A stretch of DNA of 64,000 nucleotides from NCBI GenBank assembly GCA_963556195.1, contig OY744525.1, forward strand, positions 75,942,844 to 76,006,843. Reading direction: 5' to 3'. A program made the translations under genes and the position numbers. Below are positions 11,061 to 22,512 of this stretch, piece by piece (the stretch's first letter is position 1; each line of letters starts with the position of its first letter). The notes beneath the pieces are model-generated. The model had not been told where the DNA came from. It ran no database searches and saw only the letters and a program-made list of their open reading frames with translations. This DNA comes from Sepiola atlantica. Lineage: Eukaryota; Mollusca; Cephalopoda; Sepiida; Sepiolidae.

Positions 11061-11414
11061 ACTGGTAGACTTGCGTTGGAAGGAATGACTGAGGTCAGTT
11101 GCTAATGATACTATTGATAATGATTTGGGTAGATATTCAGCAGACAAATTCCAAGACTTGACTTCAAACCAACATGATTGATTGACAACCAACTTCGCCA
11201 ACCAATATTTCATAAGACTTGAATGGGAATTTTCATTAGTAAGATAGCAGAGTATCCTTTGGTAAAGATTTCTTTGGTATCTTAACTTACATTCATCAAG
11301 TCTTTCAAAGTTGCTCAAATCTGCTTCCAGTGAGATTGAAACCTGAGTTAAATGAAAGTACTTCAAACACACAAGAAAAAATTTCAAATTGCCCATTGGT
11401 GTTGGTAGAAGCAT
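11049..11414 (-). pseudogene. Second coding-like block in the same unidentified unit
   Basis: The 121-residue minus-strand frame includes VSISLEADLSNFERLDECKL and YWLAKLVVNQSCWFEVKSWN. It lies immediately upstream (minus-strand sense) of the 10640-11060 block. An acidic DSDDDDNG run lies just upstream at about 11510-11540. All may belong to one decayed gene or transposon ORF. No catalytic motif is seen. Confidence 0.25.
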
Positions 11415-11533
11415 ACTGTCAAGGATGATTCTGAAGCTTATAAATTCTGAACTTCTTTAAACCCACATCTAAACAGTCACGGGCATCACCGCCGCCGCCA
11501 TCATCACAACCATTGTCATCATCATCAGAATCT

Positions 11534-11839
11534 TCATCTTTTTTTTATTTTGGGAATTATCTCACCACGTTGCCATACTGCTGTTGTGTTGACAGTTCTT
11601 ATTCTAACCTTCAGTGTGTTTGGAGTCATTGCCTGTTCATTAAGACTGGGACAACCTATGTTTAGCTTAATGTGTGTGTTCTCTGGTTTCAATTGAGTAG
11701 ATTCTCTTCCAAAGCTGAACCTGATGATGATGGTGATGATCTGCATGTGGCAAAGAACTGAATCTGATGGTGAAACCCTAATTCTTGCATTTTGAGGAGT
11801 ATGGAATAGCCACATTGTTACTATTACTCCCAGATTCAC
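11534..11839 (-). other. Open frame of about 100 codons overlapping R4
   Basis: The minus-strand frame includes STQLKPENTHIKLNIGCPSL and VRIRTVNTTAVWQRGEIIPK. Its N-terminal part overlaps repeat R4, so the whole 10.6-11.9 kb block may be one repeat unit. Function is unknown. Confidence 0.2.
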
Positions 11840-12109
11840 TTTGATCCAATGTGATACTACCTGTCAGGGTTTCATCTATGGGGTAAATATAATTTTCTCT
11901 GGGTACGACATTGTAGCACTACCGTTGGGAATTCTTCAATCTGAACAGATTGGCAGAGCTGTCTCATAGCAGCTGTAATTTCATGACACGTTTGGTGTTC
12001 ATAGTAGTCATCGTGACCATCGCAGTGGAGTTGATCGCCTTCATTTTTTTTCAGCTTGGTAGTTGTTGTACTAGCAATGGTTGGAATAGCTTTTTGTTTT
12101 TTTTATTAA

Positions 12110-12165
12110 AGAGTCACCACCTATCAATGCCTAAAGGCCACTCAAGGATAAGGGTTAATGAGTGA
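12110..12165 (-). mobile_element. LINE-A type 3' tail fragment
   Basis: The minus strand reads CATTAACCCTTATCCTTGAG, then TGGCCTTTAGGCATTGATAG. This is the terminal block found at the 3' ends of LINE fragments at 41440, 51250 and 61550 and, inverted, at 36843-36895. Confidence 0.55.
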
Positions 12166-12580
12166 GACAACACTTATGATTGGAAACGATGGTTAAAATT
12201 GGGCAGAATTTGATTAAGAGAATGGCTCAACAAGAATTTGTTTACATTGGACTTGAAAACGACCATGTTGTTGTTATTACACGTTAACAAAATAACAAAA
12301 GCACACATCTAAATTTTAATATTTCTCTTTTTTTCTTTCTCTTTTAAAAAATTATTCTCAGTATTCTTTACATGTATATTGTAATATTACATATTCTTCC
12401 TCGACCCTCCCTCTTCCATGGTGGAGCAGAAGACAATCTCCGAAAATGCAACTGTCATGATCACAGATAAAAACCAAGACTAGCTTATTTGCCACATCAC
12501 ACTCAAGACTTTTATATATATGTACAATATATATAATCGAGATATATATATATTGTATAAATTAATGATATACAATGAAA

Positions 12581-12600
12581 GTCGAGGATATGTCCTCGAC
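12581..12600. repeat. Short perfect hairpin
   Basis: GTCGAGGA, TATG loop, TCCTCGAC: an 8-bp GC-rich stem in AT-rich DNA. A (TA)-rich imperfect palindrome lies at 12515-12560. Unknown role. Confidence 0.6.
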
Positions 12601-12609
12601 GATCAGCCG

Positions 12610-13280
12610 TTGTGACATCTTCTGGTCCTGCTCTGTCGGTCTGAGGTATGGTTCTGTGAGGTTCTCGGAGGTCCACCCTCCCACGCTTTACTTTACCATA
12701 CTTTGAGAAGGGGTTAGTTTATTGCTAATCGCATGAGGCACATCTACCAGGGAATACCGATGGGGCTGGCCAGGCATTTTTTGTAGACCAGAATGCTCAA
12801 CTTTTTGGGCGCTGACTTTTCAATCTCCACTTTTCGATCTTGTATCACCCTTTCCACCTGTGGGAGGGAGATAAATAAGACAATGAAAGTTTTGCTTGCT
12901 TTGTATGCTTAATGGCAAATCAACCCCCTAACCCCCTTTTACATTATTTAATGCTGAAACACAATAAAAGGCTCGTCTCATCTGTTTTATGTGAGCATTT
13001 AATCTCTGGAACACAATACTTATTGTAAATTATTTTTGTATATCATTATTTTAATACAAGTATTTGCTTGTCTCTGGCTTTTGCGTCCGGCCATTGTTTT
13101 TTCTCCTCGATGTAACCAGCTTTTGTTTGGGATGCAATAATCACAAACAAATACTATGCTTCTGATTATTTTATTTTTTTGAGCACAGAGAAAACCATGC
13201 GCATGGACCATGGTATTCGTTGTTCTTAAGTTTTTTATATATACCAAAACCTAGTCAGGTCGGGAGTATGGAATTAGGGT
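12610..13280. other. Unassigned DNA
   Basis: Moderately GC-richer DNA at 12600-12850, then AT-rich sequence. The AATGGCAAATCAACCCCCTA block at 12910 weakly resembles R1/R2. No gene recognised. Confidence 0.4.
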
Positions 13281-13286
13281 GGTAAC

Positions 13287-13469
13287 TTGTCAGGAGTGAC
13301 CACTCACCACATCTTTTATGACTGTAGTCAAAGTCAAAAGAGAGAGGATGAGATTGCTTCAGTTCTTGCACGTGATGTCATAGCAATGTGTGATTCCATC
13401 AAGTCTCGCATTCACACCACCTCTCAATATGTAACAAAAGGATTTGAACTCAGCATAGCCGATCCATAG
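13287..13469 (+). other. Possible LINE C-terminal fragment
   Basis: The plus-strand frame starts SGVTTHHIFYDCSQSQKRED. A C..CG...T.HHI..DC pattern is common near the C-terminus of LINE proteins, where a zinc-binding motif occurs, but only part of it is present. Tentative. Confidence 0.2.
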
Positions 13470-13989
13470 ACTGTGACGCCATTAAGCCAATCACGCATTC
13501 CCCTGTGACCATAGCTGGATGAGTGCTTACCCACATACGTCCACATCTTTGCGTGTCCGTTTGTGAAATTACTTTAACTATTGCTGTCAACCTCATTTTG
13601 AATACGCAAATGATATCCATATCGGAGATTGGTTTATATATTCCAAACATTCCTCGTTTTGTTTTAATTCCATTCCACATCATAATTTCGTCTTAAGAAG
13701 TTATGATCATCTTAAATCTCTCCACCGTCCAGCGGATGGACGACAAAGATTGCCAGAAATCATTTCAAGGGTCTCAAAGGGAAGGATAGACAAAACACGC
13801 TCACACACACGTACACACCCACATATGTACATGCACGCGTGCATATGCACACCGAATCATATCGATAAAACTTCAATGAAGACCATCAAGGCTGAAATCC
13901 CTATGCACGCTGCATGACGGAATTTCTCATTTAAATGATTGCGTTGCAGAACAACGATGCAGAAGGTTTGATGGTGGTTGGGCAAGTAA

Positions 13990-14320
13990 TGGACAGAGAG
14001 GAGAGGCTGAATTAATGAGAAATAGAAAAAGGGAAAGAAGAAGGTAAGAAATAAAGAAAGGAAAATAAAAGAGAGAGGGAGAGATGATCAAGATGAGAAA
14101 GAGAGGGTAAAGAGATAAAAAGAAAGAAAAGGAAAGAGAAAATAAGAGTCAGATTTTAGGGAGATGGTGATAGATGAAAGCAGAAAGAGGGAGGATAGGT
14201 TTGATGTTTTAAATAAATGAAGACAGAATGAAGAGAGAAAGATAGGGAGTAGGGAAAGTTAGATGTGTAAAAGAAGGGAAGAGAAAAAAGAGGGAGAGAG
14301 CAAAAGAACGAGAAATATTA
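13990..14320 (+). repeat. Purine-rich tract
   Basis: About 330 bp on the plus strand is almost entirely A and G (GAGA, AAAG and GGGA motifs), with few pyrimidines. Such strand asymmetry can form triplex DNA. No gene is seen. Confidence 0.7.
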
Positions 14321-14329
14321 GATATCTTT

Positions 14330-14840
14330 ATTAATAATAAAATTGCGTTTGTATTTACTATTAATCGATTATTTATTGAAATCAAAAATGCAATAGCATA
14401 AAATAAAACGAATTAAAAAAAATTCCTATTGAAAAAATATAAAACTATAAAATTAATTCTAATACAAGGCATTTCGGTTTCTTCGTAAACAATCAAGCAA
14501 TTTTACTACTTTGTAAATGATTGGGGGAAAAAAATAAATTACTTTGTGACCCATCGAACTTTGAAAGTAATTTGTAAGCATTTAAACTGTCGAATATAAA
14601 AAGTCATTCCTGTCTTTAAAATTCTGAGCAAATCTTATGTATTAAAAGATTGAAAGCTTTAAAAGATATTTACATAAAATAATTCTATAAATAGAGATTA
14701 AAACAGCATTACCCTAACAACAATTAGTTATAGTTTTATAACAGTTTGAGTTCAATTAATAAGTTAATGACAAAACAATATCGTGATAATTAAATTTAAC
14801 TTTCAAAATCCTAATTAAAACAATAATAATAATTTGTTTC
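14330..14840. other. AT-rich DNA, no gene seen
   Basis: A/T tracts only. The start (ATTTATTGAAATCAAAAATG near 14370) resembles 46350-46390, suggesting another old dispersed repeat. Confidence 0.5.
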
Positions 14841-14844
14841 AAAA

Positions 14845-15070
14845 TTATTTTGATATGAGGATCGATAATTTATATTATTTGGATTATTCGGACTACTATT
14901 CTCATCTTGGTTGCCATTTTTACGTTGGAACTTCGACCTTTTTCAGTTGCATCTTTTCGAACTAGAGAATCTTTATGTCGAATACTGAAGTCATTATTTA
15001 ATCCATGGGGGTAGATTGTTCTCGTTCCGTCAGTCATGACCAAGTAGAAGTTTTAAGTATTTTTTACATT
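14845..15070 (+). repeat. Dispersed repeat R3, copy 2
   Basis: Contains ATTATTCGGACTACTATTCT, CATCTTGGTTGCCATTTT and CAGTTGCATCTTTTCGAAC, then TAGATTGTTCTCGTTCC, which matches the arm of the fold-back repeat at 7868-8180. Confidence 0.6.
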
Positions 15071-15084
15071 TTATTCTTAGTTAG

Positions 15085-15180
15085 TATTGCCTGTAGTGAG
15101 GATTGAACCAACATCTAGAAGACTATCAATTAGAACTGATTGTTACTCAACACCTTTATCCGTTGTGTAACGGGTCCATG
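15085..15180 (-). mobile_element. tRNA-derived SINE-like fragment
   Basis: The minus strand carries GTTGGTTCAATCCTCACT, close to a B box (GGTTCRANYCC), about 60 bp after an A-box-like TAAAGGTGTTGAGTAAC. Flanks do not form a clean tRNA cloverleaf, so a SINE relic is more likely than a tRNA gene. Confidence 0.35.
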
Positions 15181-15431
15181 TTGACAATTTTAGCATATAT
15201 TCATTTTTTATTACGAAAACAGAGAACGGACATCTTTTTTCGGCCTGAAGAGGGCGTTGCTTTTTAAGGCTTTAACTGAAACATGTCTCTGGATGTGCAG
15301 CCATGCTATGTTTGTAAGAATAAAACTTTTTATTATAGATATATAGCTCTATTTATTATTGAGCACTTTTATATAAACACAGTGGAGATTCTCCGGATTC
15401 TTTACCCTGTGGATACAAACTTAAAACGGAT

Positions 15432-15436
<5 letters not shown>

Positions 15437-15466
<30 letters not shown>
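15437..15466. repeat. (TA)n microsatellite
   Basis: About 15 TA units. Confidence 0.95.
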
Positions 15467-15470
<4 letters not shown>

Positions 15471-15499
15471 AAATAGTAAGAGAGAAGCAAACAAATACA

Positions 15500-16590
15500 A
15501 TACATATTAATGGATTCTACCCAAATTTAACAAGAATAAATGAAAATATATGTAAATAGTTCAAACTAATTCTCAAAATATTTGATGTCACAAGTCTCAA
15601 TTTATTTTTTAAACTTTTTAATTTCGTTGCGAAAACAAAATATTCTGCAAAATTTGTAATTAAAAGTTTTGTTGTTATTTAAAAAAGAAATCATCCTTCG
15701 TGAAATTTAAATTTAAATTATATCAATGATTGTAAAAACAATGTAAATAAAATAAAACGAAATTTACATTAATTGATTGCGTATGAATAATTGTACATGC
15801 TTGCACTGTTGTCCTCGTCGATGTTGCGGTTATATACACAACGTTTTATCCATTTTATTCTCCAGCCTCTTGTAATCCTCTTCTCTATAGTAAAGAGTAA
15901 CGTGTATTTATTTGTAAGTATATATCCATCCCGTCAAACAAACATCTGAATAAAAGAACGCAAATCTATTTCCATAATGAGACATTTTCTTTCTGCTTTC
16001 TATACAGATTTATACGTTTTTTCCCCTTTTGTGCGTTTTCTTAAAAACCATTTCACTTCCGCTAACGTTTTGTATGTTAAAAAGTGTAGTGTTATTTTTT
16101 TTTTATGTCTAGCCCTTCCCTCTTACCTCCCAATAATCAAAGGAACAAAATTAACGAAAATAAAAAAAAGTAAAGTCAATGCTTGTTTTTTTCTTTAGGT
16201 CATCAGAAATTACTCACTTTTTTTTAAAACTCGCAATAGTTCAGTCTCTAATCATCCTCTTGAAATTAAAAAAAAAACAAACATTAGAAAGATTTACATT
16301 GGAAAGCAAATAGCAGGTCAGACTACTCCCACCGTCTGAAATGAATTCAGAAAGAAATCCCCTACTCTATAATAGAAAGTCAATGGTAGGTGGGGTTTTT
16401 TGTTTAGGTTATCAGAAATAATAATAATTTATATATGAAAAATTACTGATGTAATTCTATGATTTTATATGAATATTAGTGCGAACACTGGTGAAGCATA
16501 ATTTTTTACCCAATCATTTTTGACAGAGGTGGTATACTAGTAATTTTTTTTTTTTACTTATCCCCCATAAAAGCCTGTTTATAGTAAAAT
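15500..16590. other. AT-rich DNA, no gene seen
   Basis: Poly-A/T runs and low-complexity sequence. The 73-codon open stretch near 15977 is rich in F, K and L from A/T bias and is not supported as a gene. Confidence 0.5.
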
Positions 16591-17090
16591 AGTAGAATAC
16601 CCTTCTCAGGTAGGGTATTCTGCAAGTTAATAATAAAATGAATTAACAGAACAGTTTTGCACCACTTTTATGTCTCTTTTAGAAGATTAAAATAAAGATA
16701 TATATATACTACTAAACCTCATGTCTAGAATCCGTATTCCACTTTTGATCACAATCCATTAAATGGTTTTGATTCTAGAAATATACCTAAAATTTAAGGA
16801 TCTTAAGTTTAATGGGTCTTAAGAAAAAATTGAAATTCAGGGAATCTTGCTTGATTGGTGTTTAATGACTATGGATCGAATTACATGCAAATTGGAAATA
16901 TTTAATTTTTAAATCGGAGGCTAATATTATGCTCCTTAATAACCATTTAAAATACTCCAAAAAAAAAACAAAAAAAAACTGAAATTTGGGGAATTTTATT
17001 AATTGATGCCTAATACCTATGGTTAAGATTTCATTAAAATCTTAGGTTATTTCACAAAGAGCTAACAGCTCTCTACCCCGGCATTAAACT
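16590..17090 (-). mobile_element. R5 repeat (Helitron-like relic), copy 1
   Basis: Read on the minus strand this matches 32495-33095 and 50745-51560: CATCAATTAATAAA, TTTGGAGTATTTTAAATGG, ATCAAAA...GGAATACGG and AAAGTGGTGCAAAACTGTTC. Its minus-strand 3' end carries a perfect 10-bp stem (16594-16603 with 16612-16621), followed by ACTATTTTA. A 3' subterminal hairpin near a CTRR end is a Helitron hallmark. No Rep/helicase sequence is present, so a non-autonomous element is inferred. Confidence 0.45.
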
Positions 17091-17184
17091 ATTTAATCAA
17101 TTATTTTTTATTTAAAATATTAAGAAAATTATTCAGGACCAATGAATCCCCACCACCATCACACCTACAGTACTTTTAATTTGG

Positions 17185-17350
17185 GGTTGTCAGTTTTATA
17201 GAGTATCCACCCTTTCGAGGCTATTTAACTTCAAAACAATACCTATTGTAAATAAGTAGGTGGATACGATTCACTGAACACAGATTGCTTTTTTTATTCC
17301 TATCTGGGGTGAAATTGCTTACCATACCAAACGGTAGTGTGCATGTAATC
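17185..17350 (+). repeat. Dispersed repeat R2, copy
   Basis: GTTTTATAGAGTATCCACCC, then ACAATACCTATTGTAAATAA and GATTCACTGAACA, matching the order of blocks in 7550-7680. Confidence 0.5.
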
Positions 17351-17854
17351 ACAGCAGATCCAAGAGGATTTAGAGGCAGGTAGTGGCAACGGTGTATATC
17401 TATACCATAAAAGAAGTCTGTCAGTTTTCGTATTATCTGTGCAGGAAATACTGGTTTGTCGCCCAGGGGCCTAAAATGTCACAAAAATGAGCAATAATAA
17501 CAATGTTTTATTCACTGAATTTATTTTTTGTCAAAATTGACTAAAGTTTAGGATCAATGGTTAGCTACATGGATCAGGTACTGGTGACCCAGCAAAACAC
17601 AATAATCATTAGAATCTAATGTGTCCTCCAGGATTCCCAAATGCCTCAAAATAGGTAAAAATAGTCATTTTTTGCAAATATCTAAAATTACATTTGCATT
17701 TAGCATCCATGTTATTTTGTTTCAATAAAAGAAAAGGACCTGGGTTCACAACGAAGATGGAGGCGGCGAAGACACACATGTGTAATGGATTTTATGCACC
17801 AATCGGTAAGGCATAATACAGCAGTTTAAGAATTATTTACTTATTATTATTATT

Positions 17855-18140
17855 ATTTTTACTCACTAGGAGTTATTACACCAGTCACTACCAATGATCT
17901 CTTGCCAATAAAAACAGATGGTGTTTCCTGAAGTTTGAGTGACAGCAAAGTTAACCCGAATTTCCAGTACTCTTTTTTCCGATCACCATCGCAACTCACT
18001 TTGCACTCTCGCACCAGTTTTCTTTGCTGATAAAAGCAGATGTCTTTCTCTGAAATTTTAGTGGCAATCTAGCACTCTCCATAATATTCCAATCAAGATC
18101 TGAATGGTGTTATCTCTTCTCAGTCTTTTCATCCTCTCAG
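17855..18140 (+). repeat. Repeat R6, single unit
   Basis: Contains ACTCACTAGGAGTTATTACA, GGTGTTTCCTGAAGTTTGAG, TTTCCAGTACTCT and GATCACCATCGCAACTCACT. This is the same block order as the three tandem units at 47640-48600. Confidence 0.65.
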
Positions 18141-18249
18141 ACCCACCATTGCCATATTCTGTAGTATCAACCGATGTTGGTGCCACTATTTTTTTTTTTA
18201 ACAGTGTCAAATTAGAGTATTTCTTCATCTTTTTCTTATTAATTTGTTG

Positions 18250-18430
18250 GAGATGGATGAAAACTCGGATATGGAGAAAGTATATCTGGATGGCAAAGCT
18301 ATTGAGGTTGTTGAGAGGTTTTGTTACATTGGTCGTACCATTGGAGCAGGTGCTGGTGTAATCGTAAGACTTAGAAGTAGATGAAGTTCAATGAACTTCT
18401 GCCATTACTAACCAGCAGAGTGTTACCACT
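18250..18430 (+). pseudogene. RTE-like LINE fragment, upstream half
   Basis: Plus-strand reading has MDENSDMEKVYLDGKAIEVV and then RFCYIGRTIGAGAG, which matches the FxYLGxxIxxxGG block that follows the RT catalytic box in many LINEs. The frame is lost after RLRSR, and the sequence then switches to unrelated LTR-like DNA. The downstream half continues at 18936. Confidence 0.75.
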
Positions 18431-18935
18431 GTCAACTTGTTAGCTAATGGGGGAAGGGCAGATAGAGAGGACGTCCAAAAAGATGGTAAGAGGACGCCCT
18501 TAGAGAAGGTGGCAGTAGCAAGGGAATCGGAAGTGATGTCACTTCTGCCTGGGGCTGTTCTTTCTCTTTTGCTGTGGGGCGCACATAGTCTGAGACTTCC
18601 CTAGAGTTAATTAATGTGTTCTCTCTTTCTCTCTCTCTCTCTCTCGTCTGTCTGTTTGTTCAATAAATATTCGAAACCCATATACGACCTTCGGTCATGA
18701 TGATGATGATGACAACGACGAGCAGCTTGTGACACTAAATGGTGGACACCGGCCAGCCAGGACGAGCATAAAGCTGATACTCAAAAGTAAACAGAAATGT
18801 AACATCTCCAATAAGGAGTATCGAACATTAGTCGATCGAAAATGTAACATCTGCCAAGGGAAGAGTATACCAGGCATGTGTACGCAGTGTGATGTATGTA
18901 AGTCAAACCTAGACACTGAGGGTTGAGGACCTGTT
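18431..18935 (+). mobile_element. LTR-like DNA inserted in the LINE
   Basis: The block starts near TGTTAGCTAATGG (18438) and includes a CT-rich stretch with TTCAATAAATATTCG (AATAAA signal). It then has a short GAT repeat and ACAACGACGAGCAG, a possible primer-binding-like leader, then an unassigned frame (to 18926) with CNICQGKSIPGMCTQCDVC. It interrupts an otherwise collinear LINE. Terminal repeats were not found, so this may be one LTR plus leader of a retroelement. Confidence 0.3.
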
Positions 18936-19320
18936 GCATGGTTAGAAATGATGAGAATGATACAATGGATGTGTAATGTGGGTTTTAAAGACAGGCTTAG
19001 TACTGATGCGTTCAGAAGATGATTAAATCTGGACAGTATAGGGAGATGTATGCAGAATAGGAGACTTCAATGGTATGGCCACGTTGAAAGAATGGGTGAG
19101 ATTTCTTGGGTTAGTAGATGTAGAACAATTGAGGTAGCAGATTCAGTTCACAGGAGAAGGCCAGGGAAAACATGGAAGGAAGTGATAAAAATGAACCTGA
19201 GGAAAAGAGGGATAAATTAAGACCTGGTCAGAGATAGGTTACTTTGGAAGTCAATTTCTTAAAATCGTCCAATGCATGCCAGCATGTAAAACAGACGTTT
19301 AACCGAATATGATGATGATA
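18936..19320 (+). pseudogene. RTE-like LINE C-terminus and 3' tail
   Basis: One frame reads MMRMIQWMCNVGFKDRLS, a stop, then MQNRRLQWYGHVERMGEISW and RRPGKTWKEVIKMNLRKRG, ending LLWKSIS. The R.RW.GH..R and RPR.TW blocks are typical of the C-terminus of RTE/related LINE ORF2. The 3' tail ends in (GAT)n near 19315, as in elements with microsatellite tails. The same end occurs inverted at 40975-41640. Confidence 0.85.
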
Positions 19321-19329
19321 TTGAATTAG

Positions 19330-19990
19330 CAATAGGGGTTTCAAAACTAATATTGGACAACCTGAGCTCAGACAGGAAGTAGGGATAACAGAGTTAATTT
19401 CGCAATATAAGTGACAGTCTGTTAAAACATGGATTATTGTGTTTTTTTGTGTAAAAATGTTGGTTGCCTACTGGATTTTATGGCATTTCAACCGTCATTG
19501 GGTCATTTTATGTTAGAACTGTAGATATGTTTTGTATATGATTGGTTTGTAAATTAATTTGTTTTGTAAGATATGTATTGTGCAAACAAATAGTCTGTAA
19601 ATGAGAGTTTCTATTCAACCGCTAGATGGAGTCATGACAGCTCTGTGTCAAAATGAACCTGAGATAATGGTAACTAAAGAGTAACCTCACACTCTCCAAA
19701 ACTCACAGATCTAGGCATCACCACAGAATGCACGTTAAGATTATGCTCATGACTAAACTTCTAATATATAAAATTATGTGAGCCGGATTTTAAAAGTTGG
19801 ATCTAAATAGCATTTAGGCTAACAAATCAAATTTTGAGTCTGACTAGTCAATTTTCATTTGTTAATGTTTTCCCATGTCATTTACTATAGACTAAGATAC
19901 TTTGCTACAATTTATTTTAAAAATATATACTCAGTCCAGTCCGGCAGTGTGGTAATATATAGACATTCTTAAATAATCACCTTAAAAGAA
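19330..19990. other. AT-rich DNA, no gene seen
   Basis: Includes a weak R1/R2-like block at 19480-19530 (TTTATGGCATTTCAACCGTC). Nothing else recognised. Confidence 0.5.
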
Positions 19991-19996
19991 AAATCA

Positions 19997-20045
19997 GCTA
20001 AGTGGAATAACTCTTACTAAAAGAATAAGAGTTATTCCCCTTAGC
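19997..20045. repeat. Hairpin, about 20-bp stem
   Basis: GCTAAGTGGAATAACTCTTA pairs with TAAGAGTTATTCCCCTTAGC across an 8-9-nt loop with one mismatch. Confidence 0.8.
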
Positions 20046-20826
20046 AATTAGTGTTCCTTAAATGCTTTTAACATAGAAACATTTGCAGAACAAATTTGAA
20101 CATAATGAATCCCGGGCAATTCCGGATCGGTACAGCTAATTGTTTATGAAGGGAGACATATGTTAACCATGGTTTGACTGTATTTAAAAATCGAGAGGCA
20201 AATTTGAATAATACAAAAGCCGGCATTATTTTCCTACCGTCATAATAGATTGATTAAAGTGTAGAGCGGCACGGATCGAGAAAATTGAAAAGAGAGAAAA
20301 GAAAGGAAGAAAATAAAAAGTGAAGAAGAAGAGGGCTATGGAGAGAGCACGTCGGATTCAAGAGAGGGAGGGGGGAAGGAGGGATGTGAAAATTATCTGT
20401 GAATAGAGCAAGACGCTCGTGATTAATCTGTACATGCGCTGTTGGCGCAGGTCGGCAAAAGTACAATAACTTATTTAATAAAAGTATCTATAAATGGAAA
20501 TTCTCACAAACCGGGCAGCCATATTGTAAGTCATTATTATGCATTTTCTGCTGGGCAAGGTTTGTCATGAAATGTTCAAGTAGGTTAGCAGAAGCTCTAC
20601 TGCTGACCAACTGGCATGCGCGCATACATCTTAAATTCGTGAACCAAGGTACAAGAAACCCTGGTTGAAGACCAATGATGTATTCGTATCTTAAAAGTTA
20701 ATATATCATTGTTTAGCTTCGGGTGCATAAAGTGCATTGAAAAATATTAGATTTCTAGTTACAGTCTTACTATAAATGTTGTTTAAATATTGAACACATA
20801 CACACACACACACACACATATATATA

Positions 20827-20972
20827 TCAATAATAAATGATAATAAAATGTACTCTGTTTACACTTCACTGCAGTTTCATGTAATTACCAGGTACACTTC
20901 TAATGATCGGTGATGCCATGAAACTGCAGTAAAGTCTTAAATAAAGTACATTTTATCATAATTTATTATTGA
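20827..20972. mobile_element. MITE-like inverted-repeat element, about 146 bp
   Basis: Outer arms TCAATAATAAATGATAATAA and TTATCATAATTTATTATTGA are inverted, and inner arms ACTGCAGTTTCATG and CATGAAACTGCAGT continue the stem. It lies beside a (CA)n(TA)n microsatellite. The target duplication is not resolved. Confidence 0.7.
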
Positions 20973-21084
20973 TGTAGCTTTTTTCTGATAGGATATTGAG
21001 CCCTTTGTTCAATATCTACTGTCTTGAATTGGTTCTATTTTGATTGATAAGTTGGTATTCTTATTTTATACATACACGTATATA

Positions 21085-21310
21085 GGTCTATACCGTGATG
21101 ATGAGCTGATGATCATAAATGACACATCCGGTCACAAATGTGACAACATCCACAAAATAATTTCCAATGAATTAAATGAACTAGGGTTTAACGTAGACAT
21201 CACCTCTAACATTAAGACTGTTAACTCCCTAGACATAACAGTCAACCATACATTAAAAATAATACCACCCCACGATACATATATCCAAAATCTAACCACT
21301 CCTACTCTAT
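21085..21310 (+). pseudogene. Reverse transcriptase fragment with YRDD-type box
   Basis: The frame reads GLYRDDELMIINDTSGHKCD, then NELGFNVDITSNIKTVNSLD and ITVNHTLKIIPPHDTYIQNL. The Y-R-DD catalytic box, the GF.(I/V).I.(T/S)N block and the (F/S)LD(V/I)T block are the order seen in a class of RT proteins common in aquatic invertebrates, possibly Penelope-like. The domain start is missing and a stop follows TPTL, so this is a short relic. Confidence 0.45.
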
Positions 21311-21737
21311 AATTAAGAAAACAAACACATTATTTAAAAAAAGCTTGTAGTCATGTATACAAATATATATGTATTATACATTAACAATATAATGCAAGCC
21401 CCCCCAAAAAAACAATTTATATAAGCCATCCACAGAAACAGCAGTATCTAGTGACAGCGGTACTATCTTAACATTAACATACGGCCTCTAAGGATTTTGT
21501 AATTTTAGGAATACTAACTAAATTACATATTGCAGAATTAGAACTTTTATGTGTTAGCCTCTCTCTCTCTTTAATATATATAACATGCAGCCTTAATCAT
21601 CAAAAATTACATTGGAAAAAATTGAAGATCTCGCAATGATATTTAAACCTGTGTCTTTTGGAAGATTTGCATTTTACTCTGATGTAAACTTCGATAGGAA
21701 ATTAATATTTATGAAATGTTACTATGATACTTAGTAC

Positions 21738-21740
<3 letters not shown>

Positions 21741-21783
<43 letters not shown>
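21741..21783. repeat. (TA)n microsatellite
   Basis: About 21 TA units. Confidence 0.95.
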
Positions 21784-21785
<2 letters not shown>

Positions 21786-21789
21786 CTGT

Positions 21790-22477
21790 AGGTATAACTG
21801 TCTCCCAATTTAAAAAAAAATGTAGATCTATGATATTGAATTATGTATCTGAAGATCGAAAGAAGTAAATCTGTCAATCAACTAAAATTAATATCAATTA
21901 GGCAGGCTACATCATGATCACCAAAAATTGTTTTTGTTCTTTTGTTTTTCTCTTCAATTTATTTCTTTGTTTTTTTTCTGAGAGGGAGATATTCTTTGTG
22001 CTATATAGGGTGTTCGGAAAATCAATGAAAATTATGTGTACATAATGAAGAAAGTTTCCAACAACATCCCTGTGACAGGATCACAGGTAAAATAAGCCTG
22101 GGCCTGGTGTTGCCACATACACCAATAAACCCATTAAAAAAATAATATCAAAAACAAATATAAAAGTAGTGGGCTCAAAAGAATTATTTGGGCATCATTA
22201 TCGGCAGAGTCTTCTTAGATAGCCAATATTGTGAACCCAATCGACATCCTGCGAATGTCAGCCCTTCTTATTTTTTGTAAAAGAACACAACAAACCAAAT
22301 AAACGCAAATAAATATGATCAGCACAAACCAAAAGATCATGCAGAAAAAGAAATGGACCATAAAGGAAATTAGACTAGTAATGGAGTGTTATTACAAAAG
22401 CAACCTCCACACAAAGAGGCTCATTTACAAGTATAGAGAGCATCATCCCAAAGTTTGCCATCGATATTACAAACATC

Positions 22478-22512
<35 letters not shown>

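Noticed and set aside
13802..13850. CACACA/ACATGCACGCG stretch as regulatory site
   Set aside because: Looks like a decayed (CA)n microsatellite.
17758..17804. Possible short first exon (ATGGAGGCGGCGAAGACACA... with donor GTAAGG)
   Set aside because: Only 47 nt long, directly adjacent to repeat R6 and without promoter evidence; too short to support from sequence alone.
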